Positions 32,440-44,249 of a stretch of DNA of 64,000 nt are shown here, piece by piece. Each line of letters opens with the position of its first letter. Positions within the stretch are counted from its first letter, which is position 1. The notes below the pieces were generated by a model, which had not been told where the DNA came from, did not search any database, and worked only from the letters and a program-made list of their open reading frames with translations. Made by a program: the position numbers and the translations under genes. This DNA is from Ypsolopha sequella (taxonomy: Eukaryota; Arthropoda; Insecta; Lepidoptera; Ypsolophidae): assembly GCA_934047225.1 (NCBI GenBank), contig OW203990.1:24593045-24657044 (forward strand), given 5' to 3'.

Positions 32440-34025
32440 ATGACGATCTATCTAGTACCCATATCATCATCTGACAGCTATTTTAATATATGCGTGTCAT
32501 GTTTTAAGGCAAGGTTGGCGATGAGAATTCTAACTTTATTTTCAGAAAACCAGATAATACAAAATTAAAAGAAAGGTCTATTGACTATCTTGAACACATG
32601 ATTCGTTTTTTTACGGTCAGACGTTTACGTTGATCGCGCATATAGAGCCAAGCCCCTAACTCTACAATACCTTAATCTACAAGCTCTAGCTCTACAAACT
32701 CTACATCTTGTTCAAAAAGTATGGCTTGATCGTTTCATGGAACTATTGCATGACACAACATTAAAGACTAGTGACTTAAGGGGCTGCACAATGCTAAAAT
32801 TCAGTCGTGCTCTAACGCTTTTGTTTTTCAACTGTCTATCCTGCTCTAATCAGATCCCGCTCACGCAAAACTTTAGTTATTTTGAAATTGCGGCTACATT
32901 AGGACATTAACTATGATTTCTTTATGTAATAAAGATGTTTTTGCTAGTAAGCATCTGTGTGTGTTGGTTTCGTTTCAATCGGTTTTGAATTATGGAAACT
33001 GAATCGCTTTCTTCGTGAAATTCATGCTTTTTAAGAGCATTATAATTAAAAGAAGATTGAAAGTATGTTTATTTATAAAGTGTAATTAATAATTGTCATG
33101 AGTCAAAAAACACGCCAAATTTTTTTCTAATGTTTACCATGTACATTAACGGACCTGAATCCAATGCAAAACTGATGTTTAGCATAGTGGAGCCTCTTAA
33201 TTTCTAACCATGATGGGAGTGTCTGTGTGACGGCCTCTAAATGGCCAAGCCATACTTCTTGACCAGGATGTAGAGTTTGTACAGCTAGGGCTTGTAGATT
33301 TAGGCCTTGTAGAATTAGGGGCTTGGCTCTACCTGAAATCTTTTTAACAGTAAAAGCGTTATGAGCTTATGAGTTTAGCCAACCTACTTCACATAAAATG
33401 TTTTTGGTGGGATTATTTTAAGCCGATGCCGACAACCGGCAAACCACCTTGTTTTATGTAAGTGACTTCGAACCTTCTTGTCACTCTGTCTTCTTGTATA
33501 ATATATATCCATATATTATTTGTAAAGTTTATTACGCTTAATTTTTTCATTCATTCTGTGTATTATTTAGGTTACGTATTTTTACGTAGTAAATAACCGT
33601 GTAATAATAGTTCCCCTGTTAGACTTACTGGAATATTCCTGCTTTTCATCGTCATTTTGTCTTAGCCTTTCGACAATATCGGTGTTGGATTCAGCGTCGC
33701 CATAAAAAGAGACGTTTTTGGACACACAATGTTCATAATAATATATTTTTAAAGTCTTATAAATTTTTGAAATAAGACAAAGTTTAGTTTACCGTAGAAT
33801 ACATATTTTCAATATTTTTAATTTTTACAAGAAACAAATCAAAAGAAAGTGCCAGATAATTGTGATACACGTAAGTGTGTGCCATGTCTTGTAATTTATT
33901 AATTCTTTTGAATTTCTTCACAGTCAAATTTCTCCAAACTTGTTATGTTATTCAGAACGAATTTTCATATGAAACCGATCGATCAATAACTGAAAATAAT
34001 TGTTAATATACTAAAACTGTTCCAG
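32440..34025. other. non-coding, with an inverted-repeat element
   Basis: About 32645-33335 is bounded by inverted blocks: GAGCCAAGCCCCTAACTCTA with ATGGCTTGATCG at the left, and CCATACTTCTTGACCAGGAT then TAGGGGCTTGGCTC at the right. It is a MITE-like element. The rest shows no gene. Confidence 0.5.
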
Positions 34026-34309
34026 AAGTGCAAGAAATCGTATCAAGAAAAGGAAACGTTCTCCTTTTATATCGCTGTTACACATACTTTAATAACGGAA
34101 TGAGCAAGAGAAGTTCCTTGATACGATGGAAATGTTCCACTCATACGCATAAAGGATGTAGAGCCGTACTAGTCACGACTTTAAATAAAGTATTGCTAGA
34201 AGCAGCAGGGCTACATAACCACGGTCCTAGATATAATTATATGCATTACCCTCGATTTACTAATGATTTCCATCCTTCTCCACCGTTGTCTTACCTCTTA
34301 GGATCATGA
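34026..34309 (+). CDS. mod(mdg4): FLYWCH zinc-finger terminal exon 10
   Basis: The acceptor ACTGTTCCAG ends at 34025. Two bases finish GAA, then 93 codons run to TGA. It opens EVQEIVSRKGNVLLLYRCYT, then NNGMSKRSSLIRWKCSTHTH, cysteine (KGCRAVLVTT), and the histidines in GLHNHGPRY. Unlike the others it continues for about 20 residues beyond the usual tail, proline- and aromatic-rich (RFTNDFHPSPPLSYLL). Its STHTxKGC spacing is the longer type shared with the exons at 42763, 48716 and 50859. Confidence 0.85.
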
Positions 34310-34352
34310 ATTTCTTCCCTTATTTTATCCTCCAGAAGGATTTCAATGCATA

Positions 34353-34611
34353 TACAAGGAGAATTTGTGAACATCGTCCAAATTCATACTTGAGCCTTGG
34401 TAAGAGATCAGCATCATGAACCAGTAACAATTTTTGTTAAATTCATAAAATTAAATTTTGACTTCCCATAGTGATTCACTTAGGACTGGGAGTGAATTAC
34501 TATCAAAATTTCTTTAAACGAATTTCACAAAAATCATTATCGGTTCATGATGCCGATCACTTACCAAGCCTCTACTATGAATTTGGACGATGGTCAAAAA
34601 GTCACCTTGTA
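34353..34611. mobile_element. palindromic MITE, second ACAAGG copy
   Basis: Matches the element at 11705 over both arms (CGTCCAAATTCATACT at the left, GGTCAAAAAGTCACCTTGT at the right). It lies 40 bases behind the stop of exon 10. Confidence 0.75.
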
Positions 34612-35130
34612 TAGGTGCAATATAATGCAAATATTATATTATTTTGATTTATCTATCCGGGTTTTCTGGAAGAAATTGCCGTTTGCTCGCCTTTGTTAGG
34701 GTGTCCCATATTTTTCAAAATATTTAGTTTTTAAACTCATTTTATTTATTAAGTCATAAAATAATTGTAAAATTAGTTGGATGACATTTTGCTTCTTTAA
34801 CCCAAGCTAACTTGCGTGGAAACATGTGAAGAATTTTTCATTCTCCCAAAATTAAAAAAATACCAAATTATGGAATTCACGTTTTTTTACCACAATTTAT
34901 TGTAAATAAAAACTAAATACATCGAAAAATAAGGGATATCCTGGTGTATATGATATCTCTGAGTGCAATAAATAAATACTAGGTTTTTGTGTACAATAAA
35001 GAATAGTACTTTAGATTTTAACTTTATTTTGAGTGCCTGATTAATTTTGAAAGTTAATCATCACATTAGAGTTTATAGGTGTTTCTACGTAAATCGTAGT
35101 ACATTGCTTAGTTTATCCACAATCAAAGAA

Positions 35131-35262
35131 AGAGAATCCATCACAGTAAAGGATGGCTTATTAAGAGAATCCATCACAGTCAAAGATGGCTAATTAAGAG
35201 AATCCATCACAGTCAAAGATGGCTAATTGAGAGAATCCATCACAGTAAAGGATGGCTAATTA
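35131..35262. repeat. four 33-bp tandem repeats
   Basis: Units start at 35131, 35164, 35197 and 35230, each beginning AGAGAATCCATCACAGT. Although 33 is a multiple of three, every frame has a stop within the unit, so it is not coding. Confidence 0.9.
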
Positions 35263-35437
35263 AGCCACCTACCAACGAGCAAGTGATATTTATAAAGAAG
35301 TGTTGAAATGCAATATTTTAATGTGTATGTAAACTCGTTTATGACCAATAAAGTTTTATTCGTTGTATTTATTAAATAAACATTTGCCTTTTTCTACCTT
35401 TTTGTACACCTGCAATATAGACATGATTTTGTATGAG

Positions 35438-35640
35438 AAACTCATACAAACCTTTTTATATTGAATTGATATACCTGTTCAAATTAGGGTACTTGTGTAT
35501 CTACAAGTTTTGTCTTTTTAATTTCAGATGTGTTGTCAGAGAAACTCATGACCCTTTTTATATTGAGTTGATGTACCTGTTCAAATTAGGATACTTGTGT
35601 ATCTACAAGTTTTGTCTTTTTAATTTCAGATGTGTTGTCA
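35438..35640 (+). repeat. tandem duplication of a splice-acceptor segment
   Basis: Two ~100-base copies (from GAGAAACTCAT through CTTTTTAATTTCAG and ATGTGTTGTCA) lie head to tail. Each ends with a full polypyrimidine tract, AG and the first 11 bases of the following exon. Only the second leads into the open frame. Confidence 0.85.
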
Positions 35641-35721
35641 ACTCTGGATGATTCGCTGGCCAGTCATATTGAGTCAAGTGAATTTACAACAAGTTCCGAA
35701 GTTTCTTCTAGCCCTAGTGAT
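35630..35721 (+). CDS. four-exon unit, exon A
   Basis: The acceptor TTTAATTTCAG ends at 35629. Two bases finish a codon (GAT if joined to a G), then 30 codons to a consensus donor GTAAGT at 35722, ending on a codon boundary. The peptide DVLSTLDDSLASHIESSEFT is acidic and serine-rich, a typical linker. Its entry phase is the same as that of the FLYWCH exons, while its exit phase (0) fits only the next exon, which makes the unit behave like an alternative tail assembled from four exons. Confidence 0.65.
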
Positions 35722-36615
35722 GTAAGTTTCAGAGAAAAAGTTTAATTGTTACATATTGCTATAAACATTAGGGGCTATGCTATGACAGTAGCCTCTCTCT
35801 CTCTAGTAAGCTCTCTATTTGTAAAAGATTTGAAAAGCTATGACGACACAATAAAAACTGCTAGGTTGTCATAACTATCCTCGATGAATGATTACTATAT
35901 CATTGGAATTATAGTGAGTAGATATCATAATAGACGGAGAGCTAGCGACCAAATCGGTCATGTGGCTTCAGCTGTATTTAAACTCCGTTAGCTACTTCCC
36001 TGAAAAACCTTTTCCGATAATCTTCGTGCTGGCAGGCCGCGGGCGGTGGGTGCGGGTGTAGTGGGATGGGAAAAAAAATGAAAAAAAAATGTGGGCTCAG
36101 CGACTTATTTTTTTTTCAAGCTGTTGCTCTGTACTCCCTGTACACCCAAAAAAAAATTTTAATCGATCGGGTGGTGGGAACGAGTTGCCAGCGTTAATTA
36201 AAAGTTCATCGCTATTTGTACTGACACACATCGAATTGCTAATTTAGGTCAAGGAATCGCCTTAAATGCGAATAAACTCAATTTTAAATCTGTGTTTTCA
36301 AGGCACAGGTCGACCTTTCGATGAGATTATGACACGTGTCATTATTAAAACTTATTTGAAGATCGGCGCACGCGACACTCCACCTCCGCTCTCGCGGATA
36401 CAACGAAAGATTTAAAATTGAGTCCGTTTCTAACATTTATCAGCACTATATTTCCGCTCGTAGTGTATAGACGGAGAAAAATTAGGCCCATATTAACAAC
36501 TTTTACTATGGAACCAAGCCGAGTTGCTATTTTACTTTACAAAATAACAAACTTACTAACAAAATTAGGTTAGTTGTTTATCAGTTAATCAATTCGATTG
36601 GTAATTTTGTTGTAG

Positions 36616-37203
36616 ATTTTGGAAAACTTATTACAGAAAACCGGGCTATTAGAATATAAAGGTGGTGTGTTAGATGGGGATTACCACAGAAATATGCTTG
36701 CGGGATTTATAGCAAACGAAATTTTAGCCGATCATGAAATTAAAACCGTGCGTTTAGAGGTGTATGTCAAGTGGGTTACAGCAATAAGAGCTCTTTTTCC
36801 GGGAGAAAGAACTACTACATACTATATACCAGCATATACAACGGTGAATGGCACAGTACACCAGGCTCGTGGAAAGCTTGTCTCCCAAATTGTAAATAAA
36901 CGTAAACGATTACAAAAAATGGGAGCGCTGAAAAAGAAAAAAAAGAACAAACACAAAACGCAATCTAAAGGATCTAAAAAAGGTGTGGGATTAGCACAGA
37001 TAGTATGTTCTAATGATAATATACAGCTAGTAATAAAAGATTTGGAATGGCTCCAAAATTTTTCTGGTCCGTGGTCAATGGTCTTGAGAAAATGGAAGAA
37101 TACACGAAGAGAAAGAATTCGCAGGATAACTGATGAGCAGCAATGTATTAAATCATATTTTGATCAATTCCCGGCGTTGAAAAATGCCAATGGGCATATC
37201 TTG
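36616..37203 (+). CDS. four-exon unit, exon B
   Basis: The acceptor TTGTTGTAG ends at 36615 and the donor GTAAGA begins at 37204; 196 codons in phase 0 at both ends. It reads ILENLLQKTGLLEYKGGVLD, then a helical domain (HRNMLAGFIANEILADHEIK, YVKWVTAIRALFPGERTTTY, YIPAYTT) and GKLVSQIVNKRKRLQKMG, a lysine-rich stretch (KKKKKNKHKTQSK, a likely nuclear signal), and DLEWLQNFSGPWSMVLRKWK. The pattern resembles a family of uncharacterised arthropod proteins often annotated beside SAM-domain proteins: a short helical domain ending in FP.E...TYY(I/V)P followed by KGKL. I know no biochemical function for it. Confidence 0.75.
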
Positions 37204-37238
37204 GTAAGAATCTGCTTTAACTAATTAATTTACCTTAT

Positions 37239-37560
37239 ATGGTCAATCACATGATCTTGCTACGTTTCTTGCCCTTCTTCTTAGCAAGACTAATCGAATG
37301 GGTGGAGTTAGGCATATATTTATTATATGTATTGCATATATTTATAATATTATTTATTCCTTATTCCTATATTTTTATTTTATTCAAGTGTATTTTTTTT
37401 ATTAAATTTAAGTATGTAAACCTAACCTTTATTATGCCCCTGCATATTTCCCCATATTATTATTTATGACATAAAACTATTACCTATACACATAGATTAT
37501 TTAATTACTTATATTACATTAAAACTGACCTGTAATAAGAGTATCTGTTATACCTACATT
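37239..37560 (+). repeat. LINE tail in the intron between exons B and C
   Basis: The inverse of the 5105-5370 segment (CTTGCCCTTCTTCTTAGCAA then ATATTTATTATATGTATTGC). It is non-coding; the 76-codon frame over it is AT-rich noise. Confidence 0.6.
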
Positions 37561-38431
37561 ACATAAATAAGTATATTTCATTTCATTTTTTGGTTAAAAA
37601 ATTAGCAGGTAGAAATTATAACGCTATTTTTCGTTACTACCGTATTTATTGATCTTTGTTATAAGTCGTACTGTAAAATTTATTTTTGGACTATTAATTT
37701 ATGTCTGTGATGGTTTAGTATTTTTTAGGATTACGTTTACCAAATTCATATTAGTGGGTGGGACGCTTTTATCGAAAGATTGTACTAAAGTAGCATAAAA
37801 AAAATGCAATTATTATGTTAATTTTATGATGATGTTTTGTGAAGGCGCATCTTCTTGAAACCTTTTGTGCCAACATTTAATGGATTTTTCTTCCTGGTCG
37901 AGAGACCTATTTGTTTCACTTATAATCTAAGCTCCTTAATAAAACAAAAAAAACTTGCCAGAAAAATCTAAAAATGACAGCACTATCGTTGACAGATCAT
38001 AAACTATAAAATTACTTTGAAATATCTAACACCTAATGGAAGAAAACATTATATCTAAAGAGCTTTAGATAGAATGTTTCATTTAAATATATCTTGGTAA
38101 AGAGAATGCTTCAGCAACAGGTCAACTTCAGTTAACCTTTACACAAATGACACAAATGCCTACCAAATAATGATCCATATAGGTTATTCGGAGGCGGATT
38201 CTTAAACTCGCGAACAGACATTGACGCTTATATGGATTCAACCGGCGAGAATCCCGAAATCTCAGGATAAATAAGCAAAGAAATAATAAAATAATGAACT
38301 TTATTTTCAGAAGTAAGAAAACCACGTAAACATTTTTCTGACGTCAATAAATTCGACAGCAAATATATTTATCGGGAAAGTACAGAAATTTTCTAAGCTC
38401 TACTATTAAATGGATTTCTATATTTTTTCAG

Positions 38432-38579
38432 CTAACCAGTGACTTCGAAGGAACTTACCATGAGTGGACAGATAATTTGATCACTCACTTTCCAATCTCA
38501 AAAAGAAAGCTTCTTGATTTGTTAAAAACGAGAAAACATAAAGATCCTTTATGTCAGGACACCCTAAGCCTAGCCGATT
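38432..38579 (+). CDS. four-exon unit, exon C
   Basis: The acceptor TATTTTTTCAG ends at 38431 and the donor GTAAGT begins at 38580. It enters in phase 0 and leaves one base into a codon. 49 codons: LTSDFEGTYHEWTDNLITHF, then KRKLLDLLKTRKHKDPLCQD. It continues the domain begun in exon B (the 'W..V..HF/FP' region of that family). Confidence 0.7.
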
Positions 38580-39729
38580 GTAAGTATTAACAAAAAGTTC
38601 AACGCAGAAATTGAATTGAAAAAATTGAATCATTTATGTAATGTGTTTTACATTAGACGAAAAACCCCAATGTTGGTACATATTGTGTTTATATGTAATA
38701 TGTGATTGTTATATATTATATAATGACGCCCACATATATATTATATATTATATAATTCGTTTACCTTCGGTTTTACTCGTGTCGATTTTTTTACGCCATG
38801 GGGTTAAGTGAACATCACTCCGAGTGAAAATCCTCGATCTGAAAAGGAGCTTTAAAAGAAAAAAACGTCATCCGCATTTTAACGTGATCTCAGCTAACAA
38901 AGCTAATATGCAAATACAACAAACCCAAAGTGCATTAAACAAAGTTTTAAAATTCTCATTTCAAGATAGGTAATTGCTGTAAAATTGCATAAAAATTACA
39001 GTTTAATAAATATGACAGCCCCCACTAGCTACATGACAGCCCCCACTAGCTATATGACAGTCGCCACTAGCTATACTGCATCCCCTTTTAGCATATAATC
39101 TATTATGTGTATATGTTGCAGGTAAATTGTCAAAGCTGTGAAAGTATAATTTCAATAGGTTAGGTTAGCTAATAAAAAACCTAACAAAAAACTGCCGTGA
39201 AATAATAATTTACCTGCGATATATATATATATACAACGCGAATAAAAAAATTTACTTACCATTTTTAATATCTACGAGTACTTTTAATTTTTAATGGGAA
39301 AGCAAAAACATTTTATTTGCAAAATTCATAAAACAAAACTTATTCTGTACAATCAGCAGAGCGTGTTGTTTAATCTTCTCAGTACGTCATTAATACATCC
39401 TGTATAATACGAGTACATTGTACTATAGGTACATTACATATCATACCGGGTTTATTAATGACGTGCTCAGAAAATTAAGCCACATGCTCTACTGATTATA
39501 CTGACCCACTTCCATAGAAAATCTTTTCACACAACGCGAACAAAAAATTCACTTCCTCATAGAAAATTACTAGTAGCTATGAAAAAAATGTATGGGGAAG
39601 TGATTTTTTTTCCGCGTTGTTTGATAAGTTTTTCTATGGAAGTGGTTCAGTATAATTAGTAGAGCATGTGGTTTAATTTTCTGAGCACGTCATTGTTACA
39701 GGCGGTATAAAAATATATATATTTTGCAG
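38580..39729. other. intron with nested inverted repeats
   Basis: Intron between exons C and D. It holds a triplet of 'CCCACTAGCTA-ATGACAG' repeats (39020-39075) and a nest of foldbacks at about 39350-39700: AGAGCATGTGGTTTAATTTT and its complement appear on both sides, with an inner pair around CACTTCCATAGAAAATC. Confidence 0.6.
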
Positions 39730-40181
39730 CATCGGATGAAGAAAAAACCAACTTAGCTGCGTTCTTTAGTATTGCCTATCTACTGAAAACATCTCATGGA
39801 ATTCGAAAGCTTAATCAGAATAACAGCAGGCTCTCAAGGGTGGAAGCACGTGATTTATTTATAAAGCACCTGAAGAATGACGCTGAACTGGAAAAGTATA
39901 TCGAACTTAACGATAAGGACGAACCATCCATTTTGATTGTAGGAAACTCAATATTTGACATAGAAAAATGTTTAGTTGTAGCTAACCAAAACGTGGTGTA
40001 TGAAGTAGGAAATATCACACAGGCTGTTGATATGTGCTATAAAATAAAGTGGGCTTTAAATACAGAATATGCCTCGCATTGTATTTGGTACTTCATACAA
40101 AAGGCATTTTATAAGATGACGACGCCAAATGACAAAGGGTCCACTGTTGTTGAGTCACTTTTAACCGATTGTAACTTGTAA
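39730..40181 (+). CDS. four-exon unit, exon D (terminal)
   Basis: The acceptor ATATTTTGCAG ends at 39729; two bases complete the codon left open by exon C, then 149 codons run to TAA. It reads SSDEEKTNLAAFFSIAYLLK, then RLSRVEARDLFIKHLKNDAE, and an alpha/beta stretch (EPSILIVGNSIFDIEKCLVV, EVGNITQAVDMCYKIKWALN) ending FYKMTTPNDKGSTVVESLLT. This matches the C-terminal half of the same arthropod family, in which a sequence like PxIVxxG and Y-x-V-xxxxxAVDxxFK recur. An AATAAA signal lies about 55 bases past the stop. Exons A-D splice into one continuous frame, so this is a complete tail rather than a relic. Confidence 0.72.
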
Positions 40182-41546
40182 GTTGTGGACTTTTACTCAC
40201 TCGTATTTGATGTATATCATAAGTTGTAGTTCAAATAAAGACTGCTTCAATAACTGACGATTTTTTTTGTCTCAAAACATAATCGATTGTGAGTTTTTTT
40301 TTCACTGTTAGTTAAATTAAATATTTCCAATTGTAAAAAAAATCATGATTATTCTTTAACGTAGGTTTCTGTATTCAGTTAATTGAAAATATTGATTCAG
40401 TAATTTGCATCGACACAAAAATTACCTAATAGAATATATAAAGTAGGTACCTACAAATGTATGCTGTCAAATTCTCAGGGAAGGGATTCTTTCGCTTTTT
40501 TGAAACTCATAAATAAACTAACGCCTTGTTTCATGTGCATGCGGTTGTTTTCTGTCTTTCTGTCCTAATTTTTCTAAAAGGTAAATTTTTCTGACTTGTT
40601 ACCAAATCACAAGAAATAAGTATAACCTCAAATAACTACCTAGCTATGTAACCCAATAGCACAAGTTTAACCTTTGTGGTTTTTAGAAGCTATTATAATT
40701 TTTTGTTATAACTTTGTACGTAAATCGAAAAAAAAATATCTCCAAACTAAGTAAAAATAACTAATAAAGCGTTAGCGTTACAAGTAAAGCGCTAGGAAAA
40801 TGCAAAACTGTTTTTTTTTACATTATTTTGGTAGTTTTAAAACAATTTTATTTGCCATAAACAATTTAGCTGCGATAACTTCTTATGACCTAAATTCATG
40901 ACAATGGCATCCAATTAGTTTATTTATATATTCCTCTTGGATTTTTGAGTTTTCTCAATTAATAAGAAAACGGTCAAGTGCTATTCAGCCTCGCGTACCT
41001 AGGATTCTGTCATTCGACAGTTTTGGGAATTTTGTTTTCGTGAATTTCTTAACCGCTATATTTTCCTGTAATACGTATGTAAGCACACATAACCATGATT
41101 TTTTTCATATTTTTCGGTCCAAAAATTTTGGAGATAAGGGAGGGACCATACACTTTTTGTGGTTATCGAGAATTGAAATTAATGGAAGGAAATATAACCA
41201 AGCTAAAAATTTTTACAATCAGCTCTTTAATACCTACAATTTCATACCCATATTGTCTTTTTATAGATTTTTTTTTGTACGCATCTTTTTTTAACCGCTT
41301 TAGTTTTCCTGTAATTGCTCAGTTATTACCTATAATTGTATTTTTTTTTTCATATTTTTCGGTTCACCTTTGCAGTCTTTCGGAGATAACATAGGTACAT
41401 TTTTTGTGGTCTTTGCCATTGGTCTAATTGTGATGGTCAGTCAGTAGTGGTGGCTCGATGAAGTAATAATGGTTCGTTAGTTTTATGTTCCTACAATTTT
41501 TTTTTCTCGTATTGGAAGTAAAATTGTTTCATTACTAAAATTACAG
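40182..41546. other. AT-rich, no gene seen
   Basis: Polyadenylation flank of the four-exon unit, then AT-rich sequence with many T-runs. The frames at 41040-41394 are T-rich, overlap each other and have no domain. Confidence 0.45.
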
Positions 41547-41812
41547 TTTTCAAACAAGTCATTTCTCCGAATGGAGAACGTTTGATTTCACTCGAAAATG
41601 AGACGTACCGTTTTGAGAAGAAGTACAAGATGTCTGGTCTCCTGAGATGGAACTGCACTTCACCGAAAACCAAGGATAATTGTTGGAGATTCATCCTTAC
41701 GAATGAAAAATTGGAGTTGATTCAAACAATTGGAGAGCACAGGCATGGACCCGTCAAAAACAACACCAGATTTAATGCTAGAGGAAAATCTAGTGTACTC
41801 AAGACATACTAA
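41547..41812 (+). CDS. mod(mdg4): FLYWCH zinc-finger terminal exon 11 (divergent)
   Basis: The acceptor ACTAAAATTACAG ends at 41546. Two bases finish a codon (GTT if joined to G), then 87 codons run to TAA: VFKQVISPNGERLISLENET, YRFEKKYKMSGLLRWNC, a longer gap to the next cysteine (TSPKTKDNCWRFIL), then GEHRHGPVKNNTRFNARGKS. It is the most divergent of the intact exons: the second cysteine lies ten residues after W-N-C, and the tail is basic and unlike xYIKI. The core tryptophan, cysteines and H-x-H are intact, so it should fold. Confidence 0.75.
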
Positions 41813-42762
41813 TTAATTTTTTTTAGTAATGCATTTGATAACTTTAATGCAATTTGCTTAACTAGTACCTCAAACAATCATGTAGCTTAATCGCTTGGTA
41901 AAAAAAAATGTTAAATAATTGTAAACAACAAAAAATATTATACGACGGCGGAATGAAAAATTCGTTGCCTGACCAAGAAGCAAGAAGTATTAAAGTAGTA
42001 TACATTTTTGCGACCTGGCAATCGAAACCATTTACCATGTAATTTAACAAGTCATATTTTAAAATTAAAAATGGCTTTAACGTACAGAATACTCGACAAA
42101 CTGATTACTAAATACACATAGCAAGTAATGAGAGCTGATAAGCAATGTTTGCGAGGTTACGGAGTTTTCAATCCACCCCCGCATCGTATTGATATATTAT
42201 TAATCGCGATACTCAAAAAAAACGTTCTCGTTTAATTTAAAAATAATCGTATATATATTTAGAGAAGTCCTGACTCAGTCTTGCTCACTCACTCATCGAC
42301 GACGAGCCCAAACCCTTGGACCTAGAATGTTGAAATTTTGCACAGAGATATCCTTTATAATGTAGACAAGGAATAGGCCGGATTTTTTTGAAATTCCCCC
42401 AGGATCGGGAGAAACAGAATCCATGTGAGCAACGCCGCGGGGCGCCCGCTAGTGAATTATGATATAAAAATAATTTAAGATTTTTTTATACGATTTCTTT
42501 ACACCTTTACAGCATTTTTGCGAGATCATGGTTCGGTTTGGCGTATAAATAGGTATGGTTGTTACTTGGACTAATATTAATGTGTCTCTAAAATATGTAT
42601 TAAATGTGATTGTGACAAAAAACACGGCTTTAATTTACAATTCTTCATTTCACTATTACTATGTAATTAATAGCGAGTAACATTAGTGTGTGTTTTGCAT
42701 GTTTGTAGTTTTAACGGAAACCTCAAAAAACTTACTGAATCTTATACTATCGTCTTTTCCAG
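41813..42762. other. non-coding with Helitron-like end
   Basis: No gene. About 42264-42453 ends CGCCGCGGGGCGCCCGCTAG followed by TGAAT, a GC-rich hairpin plus CTAGT terminus of the Helitron type, preceded by a phrase common in such elements (TGAAATTTTGCACAGAGAT). Confidence 0.45.
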
Positions 42763-42987
42763 TAATAACACAAACCCTATCGCAAAAGGGAAAAATTCTT
42801 CTGAAATACAAGAATTACACGTACAGTAAAACGTACATGTCGTCAAAAGGATTGAAATGGATCTGCTCTACCCATACCACGAAAGGATGCAAATGTTATA
42901 TTGTGACTGACTGTTTCAACCGGTTGGTGATCGCCAGTGGAAAACACACACACCAAGCACCTAGGTTCCTGGTGTCTCCCTATGAAA
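42763..42987 (+). CDS. mod(mdg4): FLYWCH exon 12: first of a splice-able chain
   Basis: The acceptor CGTCTTTTCCAG ends at 42762. Two bases finish a codon (GTA), then 74 codons and one spare base run to a consensus donor GTAAGT at 42988. VITQTLSQKGKILLKYKNYT, SKTYMSSKGLKWICSTHTTK, cysteine (GCKCYIVTD), GKHTHQAPRFL and SPYE. The presence of a donor right after the domain, leaving in the same phase in which the exons enter, means this exon can be followed by any other exon in the bank. If the donor is skipped, the frame reads on to TAG at 43056-43058. Confidence 0.85.
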
Positions 42988-43707
42988 GTAAGTGTACCTT
43001 TTTGTTTAAGACGAGGCCTTATTTAGGCCCACAGCAGCTTTGCAATTATAACCCGTAGACTCCCTTTCATAAAGTTGAAAATCGCGCCAAAATGCGCGCG
43101 AAACGATTCTGAACGAGTCTAATTTTAAGATTAAAATCGACCAAAATTACAATATTGCATTTAAGTCATTTTTGAACTTACATCGGTTAATAACCAAGAT
43201 TTTCGTATTGATAGTAAAATATGACACATATAAAAATCATGGATCAAAAAGAAACTATTTTCAAAAATAAAATCTGTCGAGCGATAGTTTTCCAATTAGG
43301 TACGTTGTAAGTACAACGTAAAGATAAAGGTTTAAAAAAACATATATATGGTAGATTCAGTATAATCTTTCAAAAACTGATGAAAAAGGAAGGCCTCCTC
43401 TTAAGGGCGCACCGAGTAAAGAACGTGTAAAGAGTAAAGAAAATAACCAAACTTTTGAACTCTTTCAATGTTTTTCGTTGTTATTTCCATTATATTGTTC
43501 TTAAATAAAAAATATATCGTGTATAAACGCTCCAGACATCTATGAACTTTATTATAGTAAATGAATTATAATATCAAAGTACTTATTTATATAAAGAAGT
43601 CGGGAAATAGAGGAAAAAATTACTCTAAAATAGGTAACTTTGCGAATTTATTCTATCGAGACAACTTTATCAAATTGTGCTTCCATCGTGTAAACAGTCT
43701 AGTATAT

Positions 43708-44162
43708 ACAGGATGCTCTGAAATTCTACTTATTCCTTGAAAGGGGTTATAATAGAGATCATTGCCAAAAAATAACGCTTATCAACTAGGGGTCGAATGT
43801 GTTAATTTTTTTTCAAGTAAACCACGACGATATTTCAAAAATTACAAATAAAAAATGGTTTTCTTTCCACTTAAGACCTTTTACTTCTGAGATTATGGGA
43901 ATTCTGGGGATATGTATTTTTTTTAAACGATCACTTATTTATCATTAATCAGAAAAATAAAAAATAAGTGCCGAGAGAGAAATCATTATTTTTGAATAAT
44001 TTGATTTTCGTTACCAGCCTGAAAGTTTGAAAAATATCTCAAAAACCTTCGTAACTCGGAGACCGTTTATTTTCGATCCCCAGTTGATAGGGATTAATCT
44101 GTTGGAAATGATCTCTTGTATAACTCCTTTCAAGGAATAGGTCGAATTTCCGAGCAACCTGT
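43708..44162. mobile_element. palindromic MITE
   Basis: Inverted ends around ACAGGATGCTCTGAAATTCT and GAATTTCCGAGCAACCTGT, with TTCCTTGAAAGGGGTTATAA paired to TATAACTCCTTTCAAGGAA. The flanks are TAT/ATA, suggesting a TA target. Confidence 0.75.
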
Positions 44163-44249
44163 ATATCCAATAGTACCAATATATTTCCCTAGATTTAAAT
44201 TCAATTGTTTACTACTTTAAACAAGGGTTATAGAAAGTGTGTAAAAAGC

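Noticed and set aside
35131..35262. 33-bp tandem array as coding or CRISPR-like repeat
   Set aside because: Stops in every frame, no spacers between units, eukaryotic context.
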